Shown: positions 35,758 to 45,899, numbered from the stretch's first letter. The stretch is DNA of 64,000 nt from Candidatus Bathyarchaeota archaeon (GCA_026014615.1 JAOZHZ010000028.1:186001-250000), one strand, 5' to 3'. Made by a program: numbers and translations. Notes: generated from the letters alone by a model not told the origin.

Positions 35758-36761
35758 TTTCGTGCCCTCCGCACGGCGACTCTCTGTCTAAACACGTTTT
35801 CTCGGGATTCTTCCGCGTCACGCATGGATTTTCCTGTGTACTCTAGGTAAACGTCGTTGAGGGTTGGTTTGTTGAGGGAAAGTTTTGTGACGACGTGACC
35901 ATTAGCTCTCAACGCTTCGATTATCAGTGGTGCGGTGGCTTCCCCGTTTTCGGTTTTTACACTGTAGACGTCGTTTTCTTTTTTGGCAGTCTTCACGTGT
36001 TCAATTTTGCTGATGAGGTCGGTTATGTCGGTTTCTTTTTGGATGGCTAAGTTGATTATGTCGCCGCCTAAACTGTCTTTGAGGTCTGACGGTGTGCCTA
36101 TGACTACGATTTTGCCGTGGTCGATGATGGCGATGCGGTCGCAGAGAGCGTCAGCTTCCTCCAAGTAGTGCGTGGTCAAAAACAGGGTCATGCCAAACTC
36201 CTTCTTGAGCATCTTCACGTACTCCCACGTTGCAGCACGGGTCTGTACATCCAAACCCAAAGTAGGCTCATCCAGAAACAGCACTTTTGGTCGGTTGATT
36301 AAGCCGCAAGCAAGTTCCAGTCGGCGCCGCATGCCCCCAGAGTAAGTCTGAACACGTTTATCCTTAAACGACGTTAACTGTACCAGCTGCAAAAGTTCCA
36401 TGGCGCGTTTCTGGGAAACAGACCGAGGAATGCCGTAAAGGTCAGCGCAGAGGCGTATGTTTTCGTAGCCTGTTAGGTCTTCGTCAGCGGTGTATTCTTG
36501 GGGGACCACGCCGATGGCGCTTCGCACGTCAAGGCTTTGTTTGGCTATGTCGGCGCCCAGTATGGTGGCTTTGCCGCTGGTGGGTTTAAGAACAGTTATG
36601 AGCATGCTTATGGTGGTGGTTTTTCCTGCGCCGTTAGGACCAAGAAAACCGAAGATTTCGCCACGTTTGACGCTGAAGTTTATGTGGTCGACTGCGGTTA
36701 AACTGTGATTGAAGACTTTAGTTAGACCTTCAACTTTGATTACATCTTCATTTTGGCTCAC
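35754..36761 (-). CDS. ABC transporter ATP-binding protein, DrrA type
   Basis: A 335-residue ATPase of the DrrA/CcmA class. It has Walker A GPNGAGKTT (near residue 40), Q-loop VPQEYTADEDLTGYEN, signature TYSGGMRRRLELACGL, Walker B VLFLDEPTLGLD and switch TTHYLEEAD, with the extended C-terminal domain (about 215-335) usual for this class. It partners the permease at 34915. Its start overlaps the end of the PadR gene by 14 bases, so the whole unit is likely one message controlled by PadR. Confidence 0.93.
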   Translation of the reverse strand: MSQNEDVIKVEGLTKVFNHSLTAVDHINFSVKRGEIFGFLGPNGAGKTTTISMLITVLKPTSGKATILGADIAKQSLDVRSAIGVVPQEYTADEDLTGYENIRLCADLYGIPRSVSQKRAMELLQLVQLTSFKDKRVQTYSGGMRRRLELACGLINRPKVLFLDEPTLGLDVQTRAATWEYVKMLKKEFGMTLFLTTHYLEEADALCDRIAIIDHGKIVVIGTPSDLKDSLGGDIINLAIQKETDITDLISKIEHVKTAKKENDVYSVKTENGEATAPLIIEALRANGHVVTKLSLNKPTLNDVYLEYTGKSMRDAEESRENVFRQRVAVRRARK

Positions 36762-37284
36762 GTTTTAGTTCCCCTTTTAAACTGCTGTTGATCTGTTCAA
36801 GTTTGGCTGAGGCTTCCTCGATTGCCTCCAGAGCTTCGTCTAAGGCTTGCTCGGAATAGTTATCTTTCAGATTATGTGCTATCTTGAAGGTGGCAACGGA
36901 AAGACGTTTCATAGCTGAGCGTATCTGCTCGGATTTTTCTGGCGGAATCTTCATGAAGAAACGGCCAAAGAAGGGTTCAGCAAAAAACCCGCCTTCTTCA
37001 CGAAACTTGCGCCGTGCTTTGGTTTGTTCTTCAAGCAGGTCTTTGCCGCTTTGGGTTAGCTCGTAACGTTTGAGTCCATTTTCGATGGGCAGTTCTTTTA
37101 TGTAGTTGTTGTCTTGGAGCCAAGAAAGCAGAGGGTATATTGAACCTGGGCTAGGTTTCCAAGTGCCGCCCGTGTGTTTTTCTATTTGTTCCATGAGTTC
37201 GGAGCCAGACATGGGTTTTTCGCTGAGGGCTTCAAGGACGTGATAGCGTATGAAGCCTTTAGGCACCATGGCGTTGTGTCTCAT
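36748..37284 (-). CDS. PadR family transcriptional regulator
   Basis: A 178-residue PadR repressor from ATG 37284. The winged helix has VPKGFIRYHVLEALSEKPMS, ELMEQIE, and the PadR wing SPGSIYPLLSWLQ, followed by a C-terminal dimerisation helix region rich in Glu and Lys. PadR proteins typically repress drug exporters and lift on ligand binding. ATG 37308, at the edge of the palindrome, is an alternative start. It overlaps the exporter ATPase gene by 14 bases and lies directly downstream of a 42-base palindrome, so autoregulation of the exporter operon is likely. Confidence 0.88.
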   Translation of the reverse strand: MRHNAMVPKGFIRYHVLEALSEKPMSGSELMEQIEKHTGGTWKPSPGSIYPLLSWLQDNNYIKELPIENGLKRYELTQSGKDLLEEQTKARRKFREEGGFFAEPFFGRFFMKIPPEKSEQIRSAMKRLSVATFKIAHNLKDNYSEQALDEALEAIEEASAKLEQINSSLKGELKREPK

Positions 37285-37308
37285 CCAATTTTTTCTATGT
37301 GGAAACAT

Positions 37309-37350
37309 GATATCACTATTGATATTGGTTCTGATATCAACAGTGATATC
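37309..37350. promoter_or_regulatory. 42-base near-perfect palindrome, likely PadR operator
   Basis: The sequence opens GATATCACTATTGATAT and closes ATATCAACAGTGATATC, so nearly every base of the left half has its complement in the right half. A TATA-like AATATTTA lies at about 37358-37365, 25 bases before. The palindrome therefore spans the expected transcription start of the PadR-exporter operon. Confidence 0.65.
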
Positions 37351-37405
37351 ACCTGCAATATTTAAGCTTGGCGCAAAAAACAAACAGAAACAAAGAAGAA
37401 AAAGG

Positions 37406-38080
37406 TTAATTCACGACAGTTCCGACTTTTTTTCCCTTCACTGCAGCCAAAATATTCTCAGGCTTAAACCCGCTCACAACAATAAGTTTCACACGCTTCC
37501 GCTTAAGAACCTTCACTGCTTCAGGGTCAATAATCTGGTGGATACCCGCCTTGTGCTCCGTTTCCGCAAGCACTCCCTGCAAATCATCAAAACTCAACTG
37601 GTTCAGCTTCACCGCGTCAGCACATTTCCGGGGGTCCTTATCATAAATTCCTTCTTGGTCAGTGCCCTTCACCAACAAGTCCGCGTTTACCCGTTCAGCA
37701 ACCAAGGCAGCAACCGTGTCCGTGGTAATTCCAGGTTTCAATCCGCCCATAACAACCACCTTACCATCAGCAAGGCACTCTGCTGCGTCATCAAGCGTCA
37801 CAGCAACCTTGCTGCATGATAAATCGCCGAATTTTTTGAGGAAAAGCTGAGCAAAAAGCCGCGAAACTGAAATCGCAACCTCATCCTGCGCCTGCATCTC
37901 TAAATCAAGTTTTTTAGCTATGCCTATGAATTCTCTGGCGAGGGAGCCTCCACCGACGACAACGACAACTTCGTTGCCTTCAGCCTTAACGGCTTTCAGG
38001 AGCTCGATGTATTTGCTCATTAGTTGGGTGTTTATTGGGGATGCGACAACTGAGCCGCCTATTCTGAAGACTACGCGCAT
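37406..38080 (-). CDS. pyrH: UMP kinase, archaeal type
   Basis: A 224-residue amino-acid-kinase-fold enzyme that phosphorylates UMP to UDP. The N-terminal FRIGGSVVASP, the GGGSLAREFI loop, KVVVMGGLKPGITTDTVAA (near residue 107) and VKGTDQEGIYDKDPRK (near 138) are the features of archaeal PyrH, which is closer to glutamate kinase in structure and lacks GTP control. It lies 17 bases beyond the end of the PadR promoter region, on the same strand, and PyrB is nearby, so pyrimidine genes are loosely grouped. Start at ATG 38080. Confidence 0.93.
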   Translation of the reverse strand: MRVVFRIGGSVVASPINTQLMSKYIELLKAVKAEGNEVVVVVGGGSLAREFIGIAKKLDLEMQAQDEVAISVSRLFAQLFLKKFGDLSCSKVAVTLDDAAECLADGKVVVMGGLKPGITTDTVAALVAERVNADLLVKGTDQEGIYDKDPRKCADAVKLNQLSFDDLQGVLAETEHKAGIHQIIDPEAVKVLKRKRVKLIVVSGFKPENILAAVKGKKVGTVVN

Positions 38081-38401
38081 GACTAAACCTAAACCTCGCA
38101 GTTGCTTATAATTTAGGTTCTGAGTTAAAAATCCTTCAGGTACGCTTGCTTCTGCGTGACGTTTGCACCCATTTTCAACCGTTTCTAGCCTTTTTCCACC
38201 TTTTCTAGCCGCAAGTTAAGCCCATTTCGGACTCAGAAGCCAAAAAACAAACTAAAAAGGGACTTCAAGAAATAGGGAGGGTAGAGAAAAACCGAAAACT
38301 GAAAAACTGAACTACAGGTCGCCGTAGCGAAGTTTTTTTGGCTAAGGTTTAAACTGTGCCGTTTACAATACCTAAAGACACAATAGGAGAGGTAATTCTC
38401 A

Positions 38402-40615
38402 ATGTCGCTTCCTCAACGTGCACGAGGCGTGAAAGTTCTCAAAGCGGTTTCGTCACCGTTGAGGCTGCAAATCTTAAATTTCCTCTTTGACAAAGGCGCC
38501 CTCACCTACACCGAACTCATGACCCAGCTAAAGATGAACCCAAGCCGCGACGCAGGACGATTCGCCTACCACCTTAAGTTTTTGTTGAAGGCGAATTTGG
38601 TGGATGTGGATTCAGACGCAAAAAAATATTTCCTGACTGACTTGGGCAAGATGGTCATTGACGTGGCAGATCGCGTTGAGAAGAAAGCAGTCAAGCCCAA
38701 AGGCATGTTGGTACGTACATCGCACTTCACGTTTGAAGAGTTTGACGCAAACAAAATCGCCAACAACCTAATCCGAGAAGGCAAAGTCCCCCCTGATTTA
38801 GCCCAAAAAACCGCCAAAGAAACCGAAAAACGCCTTGTCAAATCCAAAATCAAATACTTAACCGCCGCGTTAATCCGCGAAATCGTCAACGGTCTTTTAA
38901 TCGAGAAAGGCTTTGAAGATTACCGACACAAACTCACCCGTTTAGGCTTGCCAGTTCACGAAGTTTCTGCGTTGATTGACGCCAAAAACCCTGATGAAAC
39001 CAGGTCTATTCTGGCTATGGCTGGAGAAACAGTGCTTCGGGAATACACGTTGTTGAATGTTTTGCCACGAGATCTCTCAGATGCGCATCTGTCGGGCGCC
39101 CTGCACATTGACGGCTTAAGCACTTGGATTCTTAAACCCAGCGAAGTCTTGCATGACTTACGATTCTTTCTTCAAAACGGCATGCAACTAGACAACTTTA
39201 ATTCTAGACAGCATTCCGATAAGCCCCCAGAAAACTTCGAAGCCGCCTTATCCACCGCCTTCGACATGCTTTTGTTCACGCGCCAAGAAGTGAACGAAAC
39301 CCAAACAGTAGACTACTTCAACGTGTTCTTGGCACCATACATAAAAAACATAGAACCCGACAGAGTGAAAGAGCACCTTCGGCTTTTCATACTGAACGTG
39401 AACCAGCACGTGGATGCAGCTTTTGGTTTAGACCTTGCTGTTCCAGCTTTTCTTGCGGCGAAACCCGCGGTGGCACCGAAGGGAAAAACCAACGGCAAAT
39501 ACGGTGACTACACAGAAGAAGCAAAACTGTTAACGTCACTTATCGTGGACATTTTCGCCGAAGAAAGCGCCCTAAAACCCATTCTAAACCCCAAACTAAT
39601 CTTGAAGGTAACACCTGAACTGGCAAAAGAGGAAAACGCAAACGCAACTCTGCTAAAAGCCCACAGTTTAGCCACGGACAAAACACCAATCTACTTTGCC
39701 CGCACCCCCAAAAAACGGGAAAAACCAGCCTCCTACTCTGCCACAGGAATTAAACTAAAATCAGACTTAACGGGCGATTGGGAAACTGACACCATGCGAA
39801 CAGGCTGCCTTGGTTACGTTTCAATTAACTTGCCCCGAATCGCAAGAGAAAGCAACAAGGATAACGCCAAATTTTTTGATTTGCTCAAAGAGAGATGCGA
39901 GTTGGCTCTGCGTGCTTTAGGAATCAAGAATCGCGCTTTGAGGCAGCACGGCAAAGCGGTTTTGCCTTTTCTTTTGCATGGCTACAACGGAGATATGTAT
40001 TTCAGGTTGGAAAACTGCACTGGTGTAGTGAACTTGGCTGGGTTCGCTGAAGCGGTAGAGGCATTTACTTCTGAACCAGTTGGCGCCAAGGAAAACACAA
40101 AATTCGCTTTGGATGTTGTACAGAACGCCCAAGCCTACGTGAGTAAGCTTGGCAGAAAGCATGGGAAACGTTTGTCGGCGGCTATTTTGGGAAGCCCTCA
40201 GGCTTCTGCTAGATTAGCTCGTTTGGATGTGGAAAAGTATGGGGTGATGAAGGTGAAGTTTTCGGGAACTCGAGAAAAACCCTTCTACATCACAACCCAA
40301 CGCATGCAGCTTCAAACAGGCAACTTCTTGTCTGTCCCAAGCGAGCAACTAGAACTTCTTGACAAGCTTAAGGGATTAAAGGCAGGCGCAAACTTGGCGG
40401 TCATAGACGTCGAGGACTTGGAAAACAAACCTGACGACCTGCTGAAGTTAACCTTGAGCTTGCTTGAGAATCACGAAGCAGAGGTTTTAACCTACAACCA
40501 CGCTGTAACCTACTGCAAAAACTGCCAAAAAAGCTGGTTCGGCAACCTACACAAATGCCCCTCATGTGGCTCAATAGGCACTCTTGTAGAGTTTGACAGG
40601 TTCAAAGGAACCTAA
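38402..40615 (+). CDS. nrdD: Anaerobic ribonucleoside-triphosphate reductase with N-terminal winged helix
   Basis: A 737-residue protein. Residues 1-100 are an ArsR-like winged helix (SSPLRLQILNFLFD, then YHLKFLLKANLVD). An ATP cone follows (about 105-195) with LVRTSHFTFEEFDANKI. The NrdD body (about 225-737) has TGCLGYVSINLPRIARES near residue 465, with its candidate thiyl Cys. The C-terminal zinc site is Cys705, 708, 719 and 722. The chain ends DRFKGT, so the expected glycyl-radical Gly would be Gly736, the penultimate residue, unlike the longer RVxGY tails. A DNA-binding head on a reductase suggests it may regulate its own gene. No NrdG activase is nearby. AGGAGAGG precedes ATG 38402. Confidence 0.85.
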   Translation: MSLPQRARGVKVLKAVSSPLRLQILNFLFDKGALTYTELMTQLKMNPSRDAGRFAYHLKFLLKANLVDVDSDAKKYFLTDLGKMVIDVADRVEKKAVKPKGMLVRTSHFTFEEFDANKIANNLIREGKVPPDLAQKTAKETEKRLVKSKIKYLTAALIREIVNGLLIEKGFEDYRHKLTRLGLPVHEVSALIDAKNPDETRSILAMAGETVLREYTLLNVLPRDLSDAHLSGALHIDGLSTWILKPSEVLHDLRFFLQNGMQLDNFNSRQHSDKPPENFEAALSTAFDMLLFTRQEVNETQTVDYFNVFLAPYIKNIEPDRVKEHLRLFILNVNQHVDAAFGLDLAVPAFLAAKPAVAPKGKTNGKYGDYTEEAKLLTSLIVDIFAEESALKPILNPKLILKVTPELAKEENANATLLKAHSLATDKTPIYFARTPKKREKPASYSATGIKLKSDLTGDWETDTMRTGCLGYVSINLPRIARESNKDNAKFFDLLKERCELALRALGIKNRALRQHGKAVLPFLLHGYNGDMYFRLENCTGVVNLAGFAEAVEAFTSEPVGAKENTKFALDVVQNAQAYVSKLGRKHGKRLSAAILGSPQASARLARLDVEKYGVMKVKFSGTREKPFYITTQRMQLQTGNFLSVPSEQLELLDKLKGLKAGANLAVIDVEDLENKPDDLLKLTLSLLENHEAEVLTYNHAVTYCKNCQKSWFGNLHKCPSCGSIGTLVEFDRFKGT

Positions 40616-40622
40616 ACCCAGA

Positions 40623-41552
<930 letters not shown>

Positions 41553-41729
41553 CTACGAAAAAGAAAAGCCTTTGCTGGTAGATAACATTTGTCGTGCTTC
41601 CCAAAAAGCGTCGTCGTCGCTTATCTTTTTGTAGCGCTAACTTGTGGTAGTGCTGTGACAGTTACACAGTTTTAATAGCAACTTTCGTCAAAGAAGGAAT
41701 AACGACATATCCTTTGGAAGGTGAGTCAA

Positions 41730-41927
41730 ATGGGAGCAGTTTTGAGTAAAATTCCAAAACAAAACAAACCCAACTATCGCTCTTTTCAAAATACGTACAT
41801 CTATAAACGGCGTGTCTACGAAGTCAGGTCACCCTGCCAGTGGCTAACTCACTGCGACAACGGAAAATGCCCCGCGTTTATGTGCATAAACGGTAACTAC
41901 TACTGCATCAGAGAAGGTATACCCTAA
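41730..41927 (+). CDS. Small cysteine-containing protein
   Basis: A 65-residue basic protein from ATG 41730, with AAGGTGA seven bases upstream. The C-terminal half has four cysteines in the pattern SPCQWLTHCDNGKCPAFMC plus a final YYCIREG, suggesting a small zinc site or disulfide knot. The N-terminal half is Lys/Gln/Tyr-rich. No named family recognised. Good ribosome binding site and even spacing of Cys make it a likely real gene. Confidence 0.6.
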   Translation: MGAVLSKIPKQNKPNYRSFQNTYIYKRRVYEVRSPCQWLTHCDNGKCPAFMCINGNYYCIREGIP

Positions 41928-41935
41928 TGTGTGCA

Positions 41936-41999
41936 TGGTCTTCTTCTCAGGGAAGCCCGTTGAAGCGGAACGGCGGCTCTGAAACGAAGACCACGTTTT
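41936..41999 (+). terminator. Stem-loop ending in a T run
   Basis: TGGTCTTC (41936-41943) pairs with GAAGACCA (41986-41993), with a further internal pairing GCCCGTT/AACGGC, and GTTTTT follows. It lies directly after the small cysteine protein gene and could end its transcript or form a small RNA. Confidence 0.35.
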
Positions 42000-42070
42000 T
42001 GGTTACTTCTCGCTTTTTTAGTTTCGTGTTGGGGAAAGTGAACGATTCAGTTTTCGGGGAGTGATTGTTT

Positions 42071-42310
42071 ATGCCTAGAGCTCTTGTTTTCATAAATGCT
42101 GTCTCCGAAGATATGGAGGTGGTGGATAGTTTGAGGCAGGTGGAGGGCGTGAGGGAAGTGCATTCTTCACGGGGATTGTATGAAGCTGTGGCGATGGTTC
42201 AAGCTGAATCGTTCAGCGCAGTTAAAGAAATCGTGACTAAACACATTCGCGGCTTAGAAAACGTCAAGGCAACTTTAACGTTAACGTTAGTTGAGCCTCA
42301 AGCAACCTAA
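42071..42310 (+). CDS. Stand-alone Lrp/AsnC ligand-binding (RAM) domain protein
   Basis: A 79-residue protein from ATG 42071 with the beta-alpha-beta pattern of the Lrp/AsnC RAM domain (ALVFINAV, REVHSSRGLYEAVAMVQA, then LTLTLVE) and no DNA-binding head. Such proteins form octamers, bind amino acids, and can pair with full-length Lrp regulators. Single gene. TTG/ATG alternatives lie 6 bases upstream. Confidence 0.75.
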   Translation: MPRALVFINAVSEDMEVVDSLRQVEGVREVHSSRGLYEAVAMVQAESFSAVKEIVTKHIRGLENVKATLTLTLVEPQAT

Positions 42311-42379
42311 AAAAGGAAAATAACCTTCGTGAAGTCTCACCTTTTTCTCAAGTTCCGTTTTTTAATGCAACTCACTCTT

Positions 42380-43018
42380 TCAACCTGCTTGGTCTGATGG
42401 TTGTGTCTGTGTGTTTTGAGGCTGCTTGATTTGTTTCTTTTTCTTTTTTGTGAATTTCGCGGTTATTTTTTCGATAAGTTTGCCCGCGTCTACTTTTAAC
42501 AAGATTACCGTGATAACCGCAGTCAAAACTATGGATAACACAATCAGTAAATTTTGGTCCAGAATCTGCGAGCTCTCTATCCAGCTTCCAAAAAAAGCGC
42601 CAACAATAGTTATTGACAGTTTTCCAAAGAAGAAAGCAGTGAAAAACTTTGCAGGGTTGTACTTCATCAAACCCAACGGTATAACCACTGGTTCGTCTGG
42701 AATTGGGGTGGCGGCAGCAGCAAAAAGCAGTAGAAACGCCCACCGCTTAACTCTTTGGGCGTCCTCGTCAAGGCGTTGTTGCCGTTTTTTGCTTAAGTGT
42801 TTGCTAACAAAAAAAGTTACCAAGTAATGCACGCTTTTCGCTAAGGCTGCTCCCAAAGCTACAAGGAAACCTATCATTACAAGGGTTGCGGGGTCGTTTT
42901 CTCCTATAATTAAAGCCGAATTGGAGGCTATGAAAAGGTTTGAGGGTCCAGCGAATGGAATAAGACCCAACCCGAAAGAACTTAAGAAAACCCCCAGCAG
43001 CTCTATGATTGATGCCAT
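42380..43018 (-). CDS. VTT/YqaA-type inner-membrane protein
   Basis: A 212-residue polytopic membrane protein with about five helices and a long Lys/Gln-rich cytoplasmic tail (about residues 185-212). The AAAATPIPDEPVVIPLGLMKY re-entrant loop near residue 96 and KFFTAFFFGK near 124 are typical of the VTT (SNARE-associated, DedA-like) family, whose members act in lipid scrambling or membrane homeostasis. Start at ATG 43018. Its neighbour UppP also handles polyprenyl lipids; a functional link is only suggestive. Confidence 0.7.
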   Translation of the reverse strand: MASIIELLGVFLSSFGLGLIPFAGPSNLFIASNSALIIGENDPATLVMIGFLVALGAALAKSVHYLVTFFVSKHLSKKRQQRLDEDAQRVKRWAFLLLFAAAATPIPDEPVVIPLGLMKYNPAKFFTAFFFGKLSITIVGAFFGSWIESSQILDQNLLIVLSIVLTAVITVILLKVDAGKLIEKITAKFTKKKKKQIKQPQNTQTQPSDQAG

Positions 43019-43104
43019 TCCTGCTTTCCCGCTCTTTAGAGTTTAAGCGGAGCCCAAATTTATAAGTATAAAGCATAAAACCGACTCAGGCAACCCTTCG
43101 GCTT

Positions 43105-43902
43105 CTACTGTGTTAAGAATGTCCAGACCAGCAAGACTATTCCCAAAGTCCAAGTGTAAAACGCAAAGTAATAGAACTTTCTGCCTCGAACAATTCTAGA
43201 AAGCAGCTTTAAAGCGAAGTAGCCAACCACCGCCGCCGTCGCAACACCTGCAAAGATGGTGATTCCAGATAACCCCGACACCGAAAACAGGTTCCATTCG
43301 CTGTACGCTTCCACGACAAAGTCTCCCACGATGGCGGGGATGGAAAGCAAAAACGAAAACTTGAATGCTTTAGGTCTTTTCAAGCCAAGCAGCAACGCGG
43401 TGGATATGGTTATTCCGCTTCGGGATAGCCCGGGGAAAATGGCGAAGCCCTGTGCGATGCCCATTATAAGGGCGGTTTTGTAGGGTAGGGTGTCTTGTTT
43501 TTCTTGTGCGAATTTGGTTGAGTAGACGAAGGTGCCGCCTATGAGAAAGGTTGCGGCGATTATGGGGATTGTTCCTAAACTGTCTTGGAGGTATTGGCTG
43601 TAGGTGACTCCGATGACTGCTGTGGGTATGGTGGCTACGATTATTCTGGGGATGAGCATGCCGTTTTCTGACTTGAAGTCCAGATGCGCCAGCGCTACGA
43701 GGATGCCTTTGATTTCTCGGCGGAAGAAGAAAAGCAGAACAGTCAACGTCCCCATATGCAAAATGATGTTGAAGAATGGCGTCACCGTTAAACCCAAGAA
43801 TTCTCCTGCAAGCTTAAGGTGCGCTGTGCTGCTGATGGGTAACCATTCAGAAATGCCCTGAATCAAACCGAGAAGCAAAACCTGAAGCAACTGAACTATC
43901 AA
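43105..43902 (-). CDS. uppP: Undecaprenyl/polyprenyl-diphosphatase
   Basis: About 265 residues from TTG 43902, eight helices. The catalytic motifs are QGISEWLPISSTAH (near residue 14) and FPGLSRSGITIS (near residue 155). It dephosphorylates polyprenyl diphosphate to recycle the lipid carrier for surface glycans; in archaea the carrier is probably a dolichol-type lipid. The frame stays open to 43968, but a TATA box lies at 43958-43970, so the longer form cannot be transcribed whole. Length 265 is normal for the family. Confidence 0.9.
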   Translation of the reverse strand: MIVQLLQVLLLGLIQGISEWLPISSTAHLKLAGEFLGLTVTPFFNIILHMGTLTVLLFFFRREIKGILVALAHLDFKSENGMLIPRIIVATIPTAVIGVTYSQYLQDSLGTIPIIAATFLIGGTFVYSTKFAQEKQDTLPYKTALIMGIAQGFAIFPGLSRSGITISTALLLGLKRPKAFKFSFLLSIPAIVGDFVVEAYSEWNLFSVSGLSGITIFAGVATAAVVGYFALKLLSRIVRGRKFYYFAFYTWTLGIVLLVWTFLTQ

Positions 43903-43955
43903 AGTCGCACCTGAAGCATAGTTATAGTGTCTAAACCTAGCGTTTCCGCTTAATA

Positions 43956-43972
43956 GCTTTTTATACAAACAA
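43956..43972 (-). promoter_or_regulatory. TATA box of uppP
   Basis: On the minus strand TTTGTATAAAAAGC is a strong archaeal TATA box. The transcription start would fall near 43938, which sets the coding start downstream, at TTG 43902. Confidence 0.55.
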
Positions 43973-44035
43973 GCGGTTGAGTCACTTAGATAGATTTAGC
44001 TCCGTAAATGCTGGAACAAATCCGTTAAGTTTCTT

Positions 44036-45172
44036 TTATCTTGGCTTTCTGAAAATTTTTACTCCGTTAACTTCTTGGAAATAGTTCCAGCCATCTTCAG
44101 CTAATTTCCGCACTTCATCAACAGTAGTAGCTACGGCAGAGAAGTAGCGTTCTTCACCATAATCCACATAGTGTGTGTATCGTTCGGTGTTCACTATGGA
44201 TTTGTGTCCCAAGGCATACTTGACGTAGTTTAGATTTTTGGTGTGTTTCAAGGTTTCTGTCGCATAGAAATGTCTGAATGTATGTAGGTGAATTTGCAGA
44301 AATCGCGGATTATTCTGTATGTGGGCTAATCGTTTCCTCAGCGTCGCGAACAGTACCCGAACGCAAATTGGGTTCGGGTTAAAGACGTATGGCGAGTATT
44401 TCTTAGATACTACGTTGAGCATAGCAATTGTTTTCGGTGGGACTTTTACTGTTCTGTTTCTTGAACCCTTCTCGGCGTTGTTTATACTTATCGTGCATTT
44501 TTCGCTGTCTATTTCACTCCATCGAAGTTTGCAGATTTCTCCAGACCGCGCACCAGTAGTTAATGCAACCTGCAAAAATGCAGCTATACGTTTGCTACCT
44601 GCGCTGATAAGTGCGTTCATTTCTTCATGTGTTGGCAGAAATGGTTGTTTAGGTTCGTATTTCACCCGTATTGGTTCCCAAGGTATCTTCATCATTTTGG
44701 TGTAGCTGGTGTAGCAGGCTACCCATTGATATTTTCTTGCAGTTGTTAATAGTTCTACTGCTAAAGCTGTTTCAAAGCTGTCTGGGTCGGTTAAGTTAAC
44801 GCCTTTCTTTTGAATTATTTTCAGTGTGCTTACCCTTAGATTTATCGTGCTGTCAGCAGTTCCACGTTTTTTCATAAGCCACGCATATTCGAGCAGATTA
44901 TCTTTGTCTTCCGCGCAAACAGTCTTTATTTCTGTTTGCGTGTCCAATTTTTTCGCCTCTAACAAAGCGCATAATTGGCTATCCTCAGTAGTCAGGCAGT
45001 CTTTATATGATTTTTCGCTAAACCTAAAACCACAATCACGACAAATAAACCGTTGAACTGAACCAAAATTTGTCTTCCTTAATCCATCTTTCCAACTTCT
45101 TTTACTATGACAATTAGGGCATTCCCTTTTTGCCTCTTCACCTCCTTTGATACCGTGAGTTAGCGTAATCAT
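44036..45172 (-). CDS. Tyrosine recombinase/integrase with N-terminal zinc ribbon
   Basis: A 378-residue integrase from ATG 45172. A zinc ribbon opens the protein (CPNC at 18-21, CRDCGF at 44-49). The SAM-like DNA-binding domain spans about 85-165. The catalytic domain has Arg in TTGARSGEICKLRW (near residue 208), a Lys strand, HLHTFRHFYATE (HxxR, near 294), LGHKSIVNTERYTHY (second His and nucleophile Tyr, near 318-333). All catalytic residues are present, so it should be active. It is unlike the island 1 integrase. A zinc ribbon head on an integrase is common in archaeal elements. Confidence 0.92.
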   Translation of the reverse strand: MITLTHGIKGGEEAKRECPNCHSKRSWKDGLRKTNFGSVQRFICRDCGFRFSEKSYKDCLTTEDSQLCALLEAKKLDTQTEIKTVCAEDKDNLLEYAWLMKKRGTADSTINLRVSTLKIIQKKGVNLTDPDSFETALAVELLTTARKYQWVACYTSYTKMMKIPWEPIRVKYEPKQPFLPTHEEMNALISAGSKRIAAFLQVALTTGARSGEICKLRWSEIDSEKCTISINNAEKGSRNRTVKVPPKTIAMLNVVSKKYSPYVFNPNPICVRVLFATLRKRLAHIQNNPRFLQIHLHTFRHFYATETLKHTKNLNYVKYALGHKSIVNTERYTHYVDYGEERYFSAVATTVDEVRKLAEDGWNYFQEVNGVKIFRKPR

Positions 45173-45254
45173 TCACCAAACAAACCTCGGCGAAAAAAAA
45201 TATTAACCGACAAGGAAAATATCTGGGTAAATCTCAACACGAGAAGGTTAGTAA

Positions 45255-45899
45255 ATGAATGCAAAAGACAAGAAACTAGAAGAGTTACTGGCAAAACACG
45301 ACGCACTAGATAACAATTGCCGACAAATATTCCTAACCCTACTAGCCTACAAGAGCCTGAGACATAACGAACTAATGAGAACACTCAAAAAACTAGGCAT
45401 CAAAATGGAAAGACCCACCTTAGACAGCCACCTAAAACACCTAGTTGACTCAGGATTAGCAGAAGTAAAAACAGCTTTCCAGTTTTCAAGCTACACCATA
45501 AATAAAGATGTTAAAACGTTTCTAGGTCCTCTTTCACAAGAAGAAGTTCAAAAATGGCTCGAGAAACGCAATGAATTTGTACCTAAATATCTTCAAGTAA
45601 CCAAATTTGACAGAAAAGAACACTTTAAAAAACTAACAGATAACCAACTGGAAAAAATGGTGGGCAATGACTTAAAAAATGTCTTGGAGTCGAATTTGTA
45701 TGAACTCAAGAACCTTGTTGAATACGATTTGAATTTAAGCAAGTTTGATGATGACTCTGCTTTTTGGAAATTTATTGGGAACCCAATTTATCGGATGCAT
45801 GAGAAATCTCTTGTTGAAAAATGCCGAGATAGCCCAGAATATAAAAAGAAGTTGTTCAGTAAAATAGAATTGATGATGAAGGAATTTAGAAGTAAATAA
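45255..45899 (+). CDS. Winged-helix protein of island 2
   Basis: A 214-residue protein from ATG 45255. The first 90 residues are a winged helix (CRQIFLTLLAYKSLRHNELM, then RPTLDSHLKHLVDSGLAEV). The remaining 125 residues are helical and charged (KHFKKLTDNQLEKMVGNDLK), with no family I recognise. It is divergent from the integrase gene with 82 bases between, so it may regulate integration or copy number. It precedes the short Argonaute operon by 500 bases. Confidence 0.7.
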   Translation: MNAKDKKLEELLAKHDALDNNCRQIFLTLLAYKSLRHNELMRTLKKLGIKMERPTLDSHLKHLVDSGLAEVKTAFQFSSYTINKDVKTFLGPLSQEEVQKWLEKRNEFVPKYLQVTKFDRKEHFKKLTDNQLEKMVGNDLKNVLESNLYELKNLVEYDLNLSKFDDDSAFWKFIGNPIYRMHEKSLVEKCRDSPEYKKKLFSKIELMMKEFRSK

